A DNA stretch of 64,000 nucleotides from Lingula anatina (taxonomy: Eukaryota > Brachiopoda > Lingulata > Lingulida > Lingulidae): assembly GCF_001039355.2 (NCBI RefSeq), contig NW_019775518.1, positions 122,947-186,946 of the forward strand, given 5' to 3'. Below the pieces are notes generated by a model. That model was not told the DNA's origin and did no database searches. It was given only the letters and a program-made list of their open reading frames with translations. Positions 34,710 through 48,500 of the stretch are shown piece by piece; position 1 is the stretch's first letter; each line of letters opens with the position of its first letter. A program made the translations under genes and the position numbers.

Positions 34710-35202
34710 GAAGTTATTTTAATATAAAACGTATGCATGTTCATGGACCCCCCCCCCCCTCACCATCACTACAGTTCATGGGTCTGCATATCAATAATCC
34801 TCCATAAATTAAGATTTCATGCTGGACTTACAATTAAGCCCTAAAATAATTTTAAAAGAAAGCTCTTTTAATGTAAAATGCCACTGGATAAGCAAAAAGC
34901 ACAAAAAAGAACATCCACATTTTGAGGACTTGGCATTTCCAGTCAATATCTATTACATGTTCGAAATACTATAGAATTACCTTTCTCTTCAGGTGTGTTT
35001 ACAGCCAAGTTGTGCTGCCTCTTCTCAGTGTGATTCATCTCTGTATGGCATCTGAGTCCACTACACTAAGCAGTCCCAGCCTGTAGCAAGAAATTTAAAA
35101 ACAAGGCCTGTTTTTTTTTTTTTTTTTAAAGATGCAAGTTATCTCATTAGTTGACTTAACTGAAAAATGACACTGAACCTACGAGAGTAGAACTTTTGAT
35201 TC

Positions 35203-35260
35203 AGAGTGGACCTTTTCTAGTAAAAGGGAAGTTCTTTCACCCCCCCCCCCTTCCCCCTTC
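35203..35260 (+). repeat. Dispersed repeat (GTGGACCTTTTC family), copy 2
   Basis: See 29334-29400; the same order of short blocks, with a longer C-run here. Confidence 0.55.
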
Positions 35261-35977
35261 CAATACCAAGTGCATGCTACTAGCCTACAAAGGTACAGCA
35301 ATATATACCTTGTGCCTTGTGCTAGGAGCCAACTGGAGTTGGCGGGTGCTTTATAAAAGTAATGGAAACATTTTATGCCAATTTGTAGGCCTCGTTGAAT
35401 GAGATACTCTGAAGAGGTGGGTCACACTGAGAAGGGGCAATCTAACTTGGGTGTAAACACGAATTGTAAGACTTACATGATTGCTTCGATCACCTTTTTC
35501 ACTTCATGCGTAAATCTTCAAGAGAGAAGACAACTTTATGAAACTGCAATAGATGGAGCCACTGTTAATCATTGACAAGCTATTGAAAAGCACCTGGAAC
35601 AAAGTGAATTCACAAATAAAATATGAACAGAATAATCTGAAGTGTGCAGATTTGACCATTGTACTCCATGAAAATAGCCAAAGCTTTAAAAAACCAACAC
35701 TATGCTGATGTCGACTAGTTATAAATCTCACATTACTCTCAGCAACGTCAAATTAAAATTGTTGTATCTGGGAAATTTTGAATACTGCTGGCATATGTGC
35801 ACTTACATGAAGATATAGATGATGGCAGAGCCACCATCACTTGATTAAGAAAATAGCAAAGACCAATAACTTTTCAGTCAACCATGAGTTCATCCTGCAG
35901 TTAGTTTACACCTCAGCAAGTGTGGGTCAACTAGAAGTAACAATGCGACTGCTCAGATAAACACTGTGTTTACTCAC

Positions 35978-36250
35978 CTGCCAAACAAATTGTGGTAGAT
36001 AAGATCTCACTCCCCCGTAAAGGGAAGCGGGAAGGCTAAAAGACTGAATAAACTGAATAGTTGTTCACACCTTAACACAATCACGTCACGCTCGCCTGTC
36101 ACCTGGTTGTTTTTCATACTCTATGGCGATTTTACGAAAATTGTTTTAAAATACTAAATCATCTTATTATTTCTAATTTATTTTATGTATTACTTTTGCA
36201 CCGTGGTGGACTTATGTTCATCATCTGATCAAGGAGACAATGACATTCGA
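35978..36250 (-). promoter_or_regulatory. Candidate 5' UTR exon and promoter of gene A, possibly bidirectional
   Basis: On the - strand a GC-richer block ends in TTTGGCAG and a perfect GTGAGT donor (exon edge 35978). Upstream lies TGACGTGA, a CRE-like site (36083-36091 region). On the + strand, 36236-36268 reads ATGACATTCGAGCTCGACTT then CGCCGCAG before GTAATG, a possible divergent first exon. The site is about 0.6 kb from gene B's 3' end, a reasonable place for the start of the downstream gene. Inferred from splice and base composition only. Confidence 0.3.
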
Positions 36251-36691
36251 GCTCGACTTCGCCGCAGGTAATGTTAAAAGATTGAGGCAACATGTAGTGA
36301 ATAATATTGTCTTTAGCCTACGTACGTCTCAGTTATGTCACTTTTGAATCATTTGAGAATGGAGTAAACAATATGATAATAAGTTACATGCCTTTAACTT
36401 ACCTGAATCGACAAAGTTTACGTACATAAAAAGAAAAAATGTTAAGAGTGCCCGGTCAAATGCCACTTTCATTTTGCCGCGGACATGATTCCTATCTAAC
36501 TTGACCTACTTATGCGCAGGTCTCAGAGACTAATAACACTTCCAAGGAGCAGATTAGCGAAAATTGTGGAAGCATTAACATGTAACTATATGTTTATTAG
36601 CAGCCGATATGAGCGCTTACATATTTGTCATGAGATGAAAAAGCAGAAAAGAATAATAATAAAAAAAAAACGCCAATAGACTAATTCAGCA

Positions 36692-39435
36692 TTTATTCAC
36701 AAAAACAAAACGAATACAAACAAAGAAATACATGTACACAGTTCAAAATTTCAAGTTTCCAATGATCAGTTTTGAAGAAGTACAGTTGGAGTCTATTTGA
36801 TACACAATTTATAATATAAATTCTATGAACAAACTTTTCTATATCATGAAACAAGAACATTGTATTATAAATTTGGTCTGAAAAAAAATTCAGTTCAGTA
36901 TTCTGATTTTAATACTTGTTCACTCAGATCATTTTTTACTCTATACATTTGAAATGTACCTGCTAACACAGGATGTGGATGCATTTTGAGAGAGAAAAAA
37001 TGTGTGAAGGCCTTTTTTCACATCAAAGAAAAAAATGCGTTGTGGTTCTGTACTGCAGAAATGAAATATTCATGTTAAAGTTTAGTATTTCAAAAACCAG
37101 AATAATCACCTCTATAAGAACAACTTTCTTATGATGGAGAAAAACACAAAACAACAGACATACATATAATTATTATAGCACCACAGGATCCAGTGTCCAG
37201 ACACACAATGACCAATAACTGCCAAATAAATATAGTGGTCAACACCTAGCAATCCTGCTAATTAATTGGCACCAGGAGTGTCTCCACAGGATAGGGAATT
37301 CACATGACCCCTTATTTAACATGCTCTCATACAAAAAAGTTGTAAAAAATAAGAAAACACTTCAACAAATCCTGAGTACACGAAATGCTGACTACACGTA
37401 TGATGCATGTTATTTTTTTAAACAGAAAAGAAATGAGGTACACTGAAAACATTATTACTACATACTTAATGAAAAATATAGGCACTAAGAAGTTATTTAC
37501 ACCTAGCAGATAAACTAATCAAGCTTCACTGCACTCTAAAAACTCTACAATCTTCCATGGGTAAGTCTGGACAAGGTTTGACAGGTAGGTACAAATACCT
37601 GTACATTAAATTCCATCATATCTTGTTTCCGATGTCAACACAACATTATGCTTTCTGGAACCTCACCTTAGTCATCATTAGCACCCTTTCTACTAAATAA
37701 CATATTCAATGCTTGGCACAGTCAAGAAGCACATGAATTCAATCTCAGTAAAATGAAGCACATAAATGTCTATTTTCTACCAATTCTTCATACCTATACC
37801 TACTGTCCATACAAGTACCTCTAGTAATGAGGCAAGCAGGCACCTGCTATGTTACATCTATGAAGAGATGAGATTAATACAAGTCATAATGCATCATAAT
37901 GATAATATCAAAATTGCATACATATGTATATATATATATAATATCATAAATTATTTCCTGACTGGATCCACCTTTCATACGCACACATAGAGACAAAATT
38001 TACAAACTTGTTTTGTGTGCCAAGGGGCATGAGAGATCGGTCAGTTTAATAATTTATACAAGTCACATTCTAGCAACGAAGTAAATAAAATTAATAATTG
38101 AAAACACCTACGAGTAGAATGCCATATCAGTATATATACAAAGCACCTGATGAGAATATACCATAAATATGCAGGTTCTAAAGCTTACTGGTTAATATTG
38201 CATTGACGTTTATGGTTCAACATATGTGACACAAACTCCAGACCTAAGACAGGGAAAATATCATTAAATGTTACCTCCTTTCTGTGTACTTTTTAATGAA
38301 ATTCATCACTCAAATTTGAAAAAGAAGGGGAAAAGATAACTAGCACATTCGGACAAAAACATTTGGTGAAGACACCGCATTTCGGACAGTTCCATTCACA
38401 AAACAAAGGACAAACAGAAAACAAAGAGCAGCTTAATCTGCTGTTAATTAGTTACGATGATTGTATTGTCATTTAATTCAGTTTTCAAATAAAACTGAAA
38501 TATTTAAGTTCAAATGAAATATTGGGGGTCAAGGAACTTGCATAACAGGTGTCAACCTTTAGTTAATCAGCCAAATAACTCATCTACCAGACTTCTGACC
38601 TCACGTCTTAAAACTATCAACTACTTTTAACCAACTACTTAGAGAGACAAAACTAAACATTCATTTTCATGCAAGAGTGCCCAGAACATGAAAAAATTAA
38701 AAAGTGCATGTTGTATATTGATTTCAAAAACTGGGGCGTTACTTTTCAAGCACTATCTACAAGTGGATGGTCAAAGTAAAAAAAAAAAAAAAAAAAGCTG
38801 TCCCTGACAGCATGTGACTCACACAAAGAACATGTGAATTCTGAAGTGCATTTTTAGTTACTTTTAAAGTACACAGTGTATTGTCAATGTTACACAGATA
38901 AAACAATCATCATCATTATCATCAAATGAGCAAACATCTGTGTAGAAGAGCAGAAAGGGATAATAATGTACATTGCATTGTTCTGGACAAAAAATACAAA
39001 AAAAAAAAATTGTTTTGGCATGTTGCAAATTTTGAATGCGACACTGTCACAACCACGGTTGCCATTTTGCTTTCAAAGAACGCTTCAGTGGGTTTTCATA
39101 TTTTTTCATACTTCTCAATGTTTTTTTCTCCGACTAAGGTATAAGTCTTACTTAAAACACATCAGTAAGATGTATCATACCTTAATTTAATCAAAAACAA
39201 AAGATATTTTACAAGAATATCTCCATATGTAAAGCATATATGGATTCTTAATAAATCAGCCAAATTCTAAATCAATAAATTTAAGAAAACAGTGACAAGA
39301 GACCCCACTGAAATGTTCTTTAAAATAGTTTCACAATTCTGGAATTCATCTCATAATTCAAAATGGACGGAAACCATCTTCAGATTGCAGAATGTCTTTC
39401 CACAATCTTAAGGATTATTCTTCCAGAATTCAAAA
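36692..39435 (-). other. Putative 3' UTR of neuroglian-like gene B
   Basis: AT-rich sequence after the gene B stop. A - strand AATAAA (TTTATT on +) at 36692-36697 lies in a context, TTCAGCATTTATT, like TTCAGCTTTTATT at gene A's end (1304). Segment 37231-37310 resembles 1421-1555 of the A UTR. It also holds an A-run near 38779. Confidence 0.45.
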
Positions 39436-39649
39436 TCAAACAAAAGTTGACAGTGCAGATGGAGACGTTGGCTCCTGTTGTTGTGATGGCGGGGGATTGA
39501 TGTCCTTGTTGGCGCCATATTGACCAATGAATGACCCATCCTCATTGAACTTGCTGACGTCGTTCTCCCCATATTCTTCCAGACTGTCAGAGTCACTCTC
39601 AGGAGGTTTCAGGTCATCCATCGGCTCGTCAACCAGACTGGGATCTTTC
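39436..39649 (-). CDS. Nrg: Gene B exon 23: cytoplasmic tail with FIGQY and stop
   Basis: Acceptor AG at 39650-39651, residues 1194-1264. It holds DPSLVDEPMDDLKPPESDSD, SLEEYGENDVSKFNEDGS and FIGQY. The 26 residues after FIGQY are proline/glutamine-rich and end STFV. Confidence 0.94.
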
Positions 39650-42552
39650 CTAAAACACCACAAGGTTTTATTATAAATGAAATATCAAAAGATGTGGAAG
39701 TCTTGAATCCATCCAAAGCCCATCAGCACAGAATGTACATAATAATACATCAATATAAATAGACTGGTCAGGGAAATTCTGCAGCATAGATTTTTTTTTT
39801 TTTTTATATAGGGAAAATATGGTCATGCACAATTTTCTTTTTATAATAAAACTGTTTAAAAAGGTTTGAAAAAGGTTACCAAATATGAGAGCAATTTCTA
39901 GCAAAATATCCATAACACTTTAACACTGTTTATAAAACTGTCTTCAAAGAAACAGCTTCGGATGATTCAGTATAAACACATTGCATGCATCTTCATAGGG
40001 CATACTGCAGCCTGGGATCCCCTCACTTACCCTCTGTTGTATTCTTCAAAGGGTGGAGGTGCCTCTGGACCACCTCTCAGCCTCTCCTTCTCATCCACTG
40101 GAGTAGAAAAAATTTGTCATATTATCAGCCTTTTCTATCCATATGCCATACAATATATATATACCACATAATGTGTATACACCTGTATATCATCACTGTG
40201 TCTGGGTCAGTTTATACTATATATGATATTTGCCATGTACCAAAGCTGTAACATTTGTTTAATGAATGTTTCAAATTATGTGTCATAAAATTAATTTCTT
40301 TCCCAATTTTAAGTAGAATACAGAAAAAGTTCGTAATTATTAGTGATTATATGAAGAAGCTGGCAACAAGAAGAGGCATGTCATTCAGTTAGGCTGACTG
40401 CACTCAGCAAGAGTCCCCGCTGAGTTGATTATATCTACGTTATAAGGTCTTACCATTGTACTTGTCCCCCCTGGTCCTCCTGATAAAGCAGATCACCACC
40501 AGGATGATAATCAGGAGAATGATGACAACCAGCAATGCCACAAACCAACCAGCTTCCTGCACAGACTGGGTGGCAGCCGCTGGAATAATAAACAGAAATT
40601 AACAGGTCATAAGAGCAAAGAAATGGGCACAGACAGGCTATTAGAGCACCTGCTAATTGTTGAAGGCGTGGTGAGAAATACCCCATGAAATTGATTTTGA
40701 TCACCCTTCATGTATTAATATATTTAATTAGATGTCCATGTAACTTGGCCTAATTCATACATTCATTCATTCAAAATGCTGAGCCAAAACACATTTTTCA
40801 ATTCTTTTTTTTTTCCAATTTCATTTGTCTGAATTAAAATTCATTATAATCTTTTGAAATCATGAAATTAGTTGAATAATAATAATTAAACCAAACAGCG
40901 CTTTAAATAATGTTTATTTTATCTACAAAAAGAAAAATAACTGCTCCAAAAACTAATAGGTACCTGTTCCTGCAGTTCTTGGTGCCTTCATGATACTTGG
41001 TGTCTCGTAACCCTCCCCATTCACAGCAACAACACGCACCTCGTATTCTGTGGCAGGGTCAAGGCGGGTCAAGACGATATAGTCCTTCTCTGTCTCAATA
41101 GGGGTCTTTGACCAAGTCGTCTCATCTGAAGTGAAGATATTAATAGAAGATAAGGAGAAGCTAAAAATGGTGTTAGGATGAAAAAATTTAGGAACTGGAC
41201 AAGTGTTGTAATATGTATATTCTATAATAAAAGTATTTTAATATATGTCCTATAGGAGTTCAGTGGACTGTCTAGGAATCCTACAGGACTCTACAGGAAC
41301 CCTACAGCCCTCTACAGTAATCCTATAGGACTCTATAGGAGGTCCTATAGGAATTCTGCCTGTGACATATGCACTTTAGGATTAAGGGTCAACTTCCTAT
41401 AGGATTTCCTATTGGACCCTATAGGAAATTCTTGTCAAGTGTTTGAAAACAAAGAGACAGAGAACAGGGGGCATTCACACTCATATTCAGCATTTTATAT
41501 AATAATAAGTGTTAATTGGGACATTACCTGGTTTCTTATACTCCACATAGAAACCATATCCAGGGTTCTCGTCAGCGGGTACCCATGTGACCGTCATGGA
41601 GGTGGGTCCAGACACAGTGACCAGGTCCGGCCGCTCTGGGACTGTAAAATATTCGAAATTATTTCAAATTTTATGGAAAATGAAAATGTTGGTTTTTGAT
41701 ATTTTAGTGGTTTTGTCATTAAACAGTATGATTTGCCATCTGATTTCTTCCTCTAAGATCTGGCCAACATCCAGTAAAGACAAATTTCAACAGAGTAAAA
41801 GTTTCATACTGATTAGATTAAAATGCCTCAACATCCACATGTGAAAATCCTCAAATGAAAATTAAGTCACTCTCAGGAAAGAAAAACTTTACAAGTATTT
41901 TATCTTTGACTCTCCAAGCAAGTTAAAAAATGTGGACAATGCATTTCCCTTAACAGTACATCTCACATAGAAATAATGACCCATTTTACTGTTGCTAACA
42001 GTTAAAATGCCTGTGTGTAAATGGTTTAATACAACATTAAATCTAGATGTTTTCAGTGCCTTACATCCCATCGCCAATGTCATCTCCTCCAGAACAGCCT
42101 CTTCTCCTCGCCCAGCGCCTGTCCTGGCATACAGCAGTACCCTGTAGTTGGTAACTGGGTCAAGGTCAAGCAGTTTGACCTTCATCTGACTAGGGTCATC
42201 TATGGACAAGGTCTTAGTGGTGTCCAGTACGTCATCACCGCGGCTACGCGTATTGTTTACTGTTGGGAAGAAATTGAAATCAGTAAGCACACTTTTTATA
42301 TGATTAATAAAAATGTTAAATTCTGAAGCATATCTGATAACTTTACTCTACTGAAATTTTTAACTTGATTTTGATTCAAACAGGACAGACCTGTAACTGT
42401 CATGTCTGAAGCCTTTTTATCTCTATATTTATAAATGTACATACCCATGCAACGTTTTGAATATGAGAGAAAAATAATACACTATGATAGATATGGAATT
42501 TAAAATGTCTATATTCACCAACACAAACTAATTCTGTAGGTATGCTATGTTC

Positions 42553-42587
<35 letters not shown>

Positions 42588-45500
42588 TTTACTATTTCTG
42601 TATGCAATGTCATATCCTAAGATGTTTCCATTAGGAAAGGCTGGCAGCTCCCAGCTCAGCTCTAGGTGGACAGGACCTTTCCTGAATACTTTGAAGTCTT
42701 GAACAGCAGATGGCGCTAGTTGATAGGATGGGAAAAACAAAACTCTTCGATCAAAGTTAAATTCCAAATTTTACAATTCCAAAAGAGACATGCTAACTAC
42801 AATAAAATGTGACTTTAATGTAAGACATGCCTTTAAAAAAAAGTTTATTAGGTTTTTAGCAGCGGCTATTGTTGATGCTTAACAGACATATTACATTAAA
42901 TAGAGAGAAACTTTTCTCATTTTCTCCATTACCAAAAGACCGTAATAAAAATATCACTGTCAATAAATGAAAACTGATATCTGACTCATAAACTCCCAAA
43001 ACTGTTCCAAAAACCTTGGTCATTCACAGGATATCCTAAACCATGTTTTAGAATATGTGACCCCCTACCTCCTTCATCAGTCCTGAATATGATGGAATTA
43101 CTGGGTTCTCCTGTGTACTTCTTATTTCTAACAGCCACCTGTGCCACGACTGACGTGAAGGGCGGAAGCTGCTCCAAAGTTCCTGATACGTACTGTAAAA
43201 CTTGTCGCCCAATGCGCCTGTTCTTTAGGTCGCGTAGCTCGTTGTTTGGGTTGTTGATGGGGACGACAACCACGGAGGTGTCCTTGGGGTCGTCTTCTGG
43301 CCACCATTTCATCTGATATACACATAACAGCATTACTTTTGTCTTCAGTTATTAAAATAATAAAATATGCACTCCAGATAACTTTGTAAATTTTCTGTAC
43401 AATTTCGTAAACAATGAAATAAAACAAAAAATAAAAACCACTGGTACATTAGATGGTACCCAAGTTGATGCAGATTTTTAAGTTAACTGCATTTTGTCTT
43501 CTGATAATTTTCTGTTTTCTTTTTCTTTTTGCAGACAGATACATATATGGAATGGTTAGAAGTCCCAAGAAGTACAAATGTAGTCATGCTTAAATCAATT
43601 GTGCTCCGATCTCACCTCGTAACCAACAAAGAATCCTTGCACAGCTTCGTGAGTTGCATCAATGGCGTCCCACAGGAAGTTGGCCGTGGAGTCCGTAGGA
43701 GGGTACTTGTGATCTAGTCGGAAGTTTTGGGGGATCGCATTTGGTACTGGAAGAAAGAACTATCTAACATTACGATATCTCATCATTATGTTACAATTTG
43801 TCTTGAATCATCAATTTTCCTTTTTCACTTTCTTTCAATGCTTTATTCTTTAATTAAAATAAGGGCAATTTATATGGTTCTAGTTTACACAGGAAAGCAC
43901 ATAATTAAAACAGGAATTCTATCCCAGATTATCATGGGGTGGGGGGGGGGGAGGGAAGGGAGGGGGGAGGTCTCTCTAAGAATTTTCAACCAAGGGACAT
44001 CTGAGAATCATCCTCACCTCCCTCTCCAGAGAATCCAATAATTTTCTCCGCTGGCTTCCTGGCAGTTCCCATTTCATTCACAGCTTCTATTGTGATTTCA
44101 TATGGCACGTATGTCTCTGACTCTATAAGGGCCTCCTTTTTTGTAAAATCGTCGATCTTTTTCGTCATTTCAGGGGCATTAGGCTGATCAAGTCGGCGAT
44201 AGGTTATAAGGTAATGAAAGCCTGGGCCATTCAGTTCTGTTTCATCCAATGCCTGGCCGAAAAATAGATATTTATTACAAAACTAGACCAATCAATAAAT
44301 TTTTTAATAATTAAGATTAATTTCACCCAAAGAAATGGTCAGACAAAATGGCATAAAGAGCTTAAAACAATTTTCTGATTGCAAATTAAATGTGATTAAT
44401 TACTCTTTTTGATGTAAAAATATTTTTGTAATAATCTAAAAACATAATGAGAATAAAGTACTTCAAATAATTCATGTGTATGGATTTTTAAAACTGACTA
44501 CCAACAGTATGAGAAAGACAGTTGGAAAAATTACACATTACACTGAATCAGCAACTCAATTTCCTTCAAATCTCATCCACCAGCACACTTACGTCCCAAA
44601 CAAGATACAGGGAGTCGGAATCGTAGTCCTGAATTTCGGGGTTACCAGGCTGCCTTGCTGGCACATCCGCAGGGGTGCGGCACAAGGTCGAAGTATGGCT
44701 ACTGGGCTGACTTGTCCCGATTCTGTTGGCGGCCTTGACCCTAAAGTTGAAGGTCATGTAAGGGAACAACTCCACCACGGCACTGGTGTATGGCACGTTG
44801 ACGGTCTTAATCTCTAGCCACTGGTCAGGGTTCCTGGAGTTGTTGTACTCTATGAAGTATTGCTGGATGGGGGCGTTGTTGGGCGGCCCTGGGGTCCACG
44901 ATATCGAGGCAGACCTGGTGCTGCAGCTGTTCAGAATAACGTTGGTGGGGGGTTCTGGGGGAGCTGGAAATGAAACGCAGAGAGTGACAAATCTGTATTA
45001 CTACATATACACCTCTGCTAAGGAGGTTATGGTTTTGCCATTGTTGGTTTGTTATTTGACAGCCTAACTCAATATGGTATGAAATTTTGGCAAAAACTTA
45101 AAGGATAAATCAGAAATGAGCAAACTTAAAATCTATCAGATATAATTTAATTTTGGTTTATCAATTTAATTATGATGAGAATTGAGTTGCTTTGGCTGAG
45201 GTCTGTGTTCGCTGAGTACTGGATTCTTATATATAACTATTTATAACTTTATAGGTTATCCAACGTTTTATCTTTACCTTTCATATATAGTATGCTAACG
45301 AATTAAATGCCATCTAAAATACATTAATCTGACCTCGTGAAATTATGCAGCTCAACTCAAGGAGGAAACGCAGTGAAGGAAACACGACTATTGTAAAGAT
45401 TAATACTTCACTTAGGCTGACTATGGATACACTGACATTTTACTATAATATACCTCAGAAAATATTTGTTGAATATTATATCTAATATACTCTACCTTGT

Positions 45501-48500
45501 CTTTCCACTGCATGCAATAAAAGATCAACAAAGATAATGTTTCTAATTTCAAACAACATTATCATAAGATTTAATCTTTTAAAACTATTATCTAGTTAAA
45601 ATTCTTAAATAAAAATAGCATCAAAATCAGTGAATGATACCAATAATCATAGTATGTAAGGATTATTAGATACGAGACATCTACAGTGTTTCTTACGTTT
45701 TGAATGTTTTTCTATCATATTTTTTTCATCATTCTGTATTCCATGAAAAAGATAAAATCATGAAGTGGTGCCAAATCCTGATATACCTGTTCTGCTGTAT
45801 TTATCACTGTCATAACTTCTTTCTCCACATTTTTTTTTTACCTTTTGCAGATTTTTGTGCCTGGTTTTTACATCTTTAGTTAAATGACAAAGTTTTGGGG
45901 TGTTAAAAGTATAATGGAGACAGTAAATGATCCTAAATATGAAATAAATGTCCTTAATTATGAAAATCTATCTGATCAGCTGTGAAAATGCAACTTGATT
46001 AGTAAACTTTCAATGGAACTGTAAAGGAAACTTTTTTATCAAATACAAAACCATAAACTACACATACCTTCCACTGTCAAAGTAGCTTCTCTCTTGTCCT
46101 CATCCAAGCCATTGCCTGCCACACAGGTATACCGAGCATTGTCATTCCTGGATGCTGGGTTAATTACCAGTGACCAATCATTACTTAGGGTGAGGCGGCG
46201 GTCTATGTTTAGGTTGATTGGTTGGTCATCTTTTAACCAATAAATACGCAGCTTGTGCTCTTCTGCAGCATCAGTAGTAGCTCCACAAGACAAGACAGCC
46301 TCTTCACCTATTGCTACAACTTGATCTGTAGGTGGGTTGTCAATTACGGTTTTTTCTAAAAGGAAAATTAAAATAAATTTAAAAAATCATATTTTTAACA
46401 TATGAAAATTTTCAGATTTTTCTATTTTGTTTTCCTAATTTTGGGTATCAGAAAAATGTATATTTGCAAGAATTTGGCAAAAAATGAAGCTCTTTAACAA
46501 AGTGTTTATAAACTTATCAACTGATGCATTTATAATTTTTTCCTTTTGCCTTAGAGAACAATTGAAGAAAACACCTTTAAGTTAGTAAATAAATGCCTGA
46601 TACCACCCATAAAGGATAAGTTTAAAATTTCCACCATGTTTCCAGATTCTCACCTCGGACCACCAGCTCCCCAGACGCCTGGATGTTGCCGTATGTGTTC
46701 CTTGCCTTACACAAGTAGTGACCACTATCATCAAGCCTCAGGTCCTGAAATTATCATCATTTTATTCTTTAATATTTAACTCAACTCATTATCATCATTT
46801 CCTCTTAAATATATTTAACCCAATTCAATGTTATAAAGGTTTCAGACCACTTTTTGAGCAGTTTTGGACTTGAATCTCAATCTATGTCCTTTCCTATAAA
46901 TAGTCTCCAGTTAAGAGGATGTATTTCTCAGGTAAGCTGTCAATTAACACTCAATTCCAATAAACAAAGGTCTGATAATTTTTCTTTCCAAATGACTTGG
47001 AATGGTGAATTCTGCAGCGGTTTCGAAAAAATTCAACTAAATATTTAAATTTTTTAGATACACGTAGACATTTTCTTTTTTAAACTATTATCATTTTTTT
47101 TACCTTTTATTTTTACCTTATACTGATTTTGTGCACAGAGGAAACATGTAAGCCTAAACAACAAAACAATGACCTGCTTGCATAACCAAACCATGTCCTC
47201 CAACACCCAGCTTTCCTACCTCAATGATCAAATCTCCATCAGCGGTGACGGTGTGCCTGGCACCACTCAGAAGCTGACCTTCTTTCTCCCACGTTATCTG
47301 TGGGATAGGAGCACCAAACACACGACACGTCAGGTTAACTTTCTGGTCAACCACTTTCTTGATGTACTTGGGGGGCTCCGTAAGGAAAATGGGTGCCTCA
47401 GCTACAAAGATCAAAGGTCATATGGGATGTGATGAATGGGTTAGCCATGTTTTAACATGAGATGTGTTCCCCTTCCCTTGTTACTGTGACAAGAAGTTTC
47501 TTTCATCAAAGTTTAAGATTTATCATTGTCAGTTATGTATTATAACTGCGGTTTTCAACCTTTTTCTTCCCTTCCCCCCCCCTCCCCCTCAGGTTTTTCG
47601 AGCAGAATTTCTATTGTTAAATATTTCACCTCTTCAATAACTGACTTTCAGCCTGCAAGCCCAAATACCAAAAACAGAGATAGTGTAAAGCCACATTCAC
47701 AGCCATTTGATCCGTCAGCTAGTACCAGGATCATATATGGTGCACACTTGACAATGGATTCTCGCCTCCCACATGCGCCATCCCTGCAGGGGCAGAGCAA
47801 TTAAATATCGGCATGCTTTCAATTGGGTCACGCACGCCATATTTGATCAATAGACTAGCTGGGCCGGGGACAGAATGGATGTGAACACTGCCTAAAAGTC
47901 AGCCCAATACAAAATCTGCTCACCTAGCACATTCAAGTAAGCACTGGCAAAGATATACCCGTGTTCATTGGTTACATTGCACTGTACCACACAGGTGTCT
48001 GCTCTCTGCAGGGACTTGAACTGGAGCGCCATGCCGCCATTGATCAGGCTCCTCCTAGAGCTTGCTGGGATATCTGAGAGGAAAAAGGCAAATATTAACC
48101 GTGTCTGAAGTATTTCAGTGTGTTGGTGATGTCAAATAAAGAGAGTAAGGCTGTCTTGTACAATGCAACAGGTATGTCTTTGAATAGGCAGGACTCATGA
48201 CTGCTTAAACTTACAATTTCTGTCAGCCTATAGCCTTTGCTTTCAACTCTCATTCATTGTTAACAACAAGGCAATCAATGGAGATATTCTCTCTAAGTAT
48301 TGGTGTCCCAAAGCATGCCTTAACTACATCTTCATCCAATCCTTACCTTCTAGCTTCTCTCCGTTGATGAACCACATGACGTTAGGGATGGGTTTACCGC
48401 CAGCTTCGCACCTGAATATCTTGGTCTCTTGCTCCTCAATGTTGGTATCCGTAGGCTTCTCTATCCAGTAAGGCTTTCCTTTAAGAAATTAAAGAGTAGG

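Larger units (their letters stand above)
31821..35977. other. Intergenic or 5' intron sequence, part 3
   Basis: AT-rich. It holds an (AAAT)n tract (34671-34709), a C-run near 34748, and the dispersed repeat at 35203-35260. Consensus - strand donors occur at 35472-35476, 35803-35807 and 33690-33700, but no frame is conserved around them. No coding gene is supported. Confidence 0.5.

Noticed and set aside
20266-36691. A further gene between A and B, or tRNA/rRNA genes, CRISPR or prokaryotic features
   Set aside because: Scanned by eye on both strands for splice-bounded coding exons, B-box-like tRNA sequence and spaced repeats; only the repeats and weak candidates listed were found.
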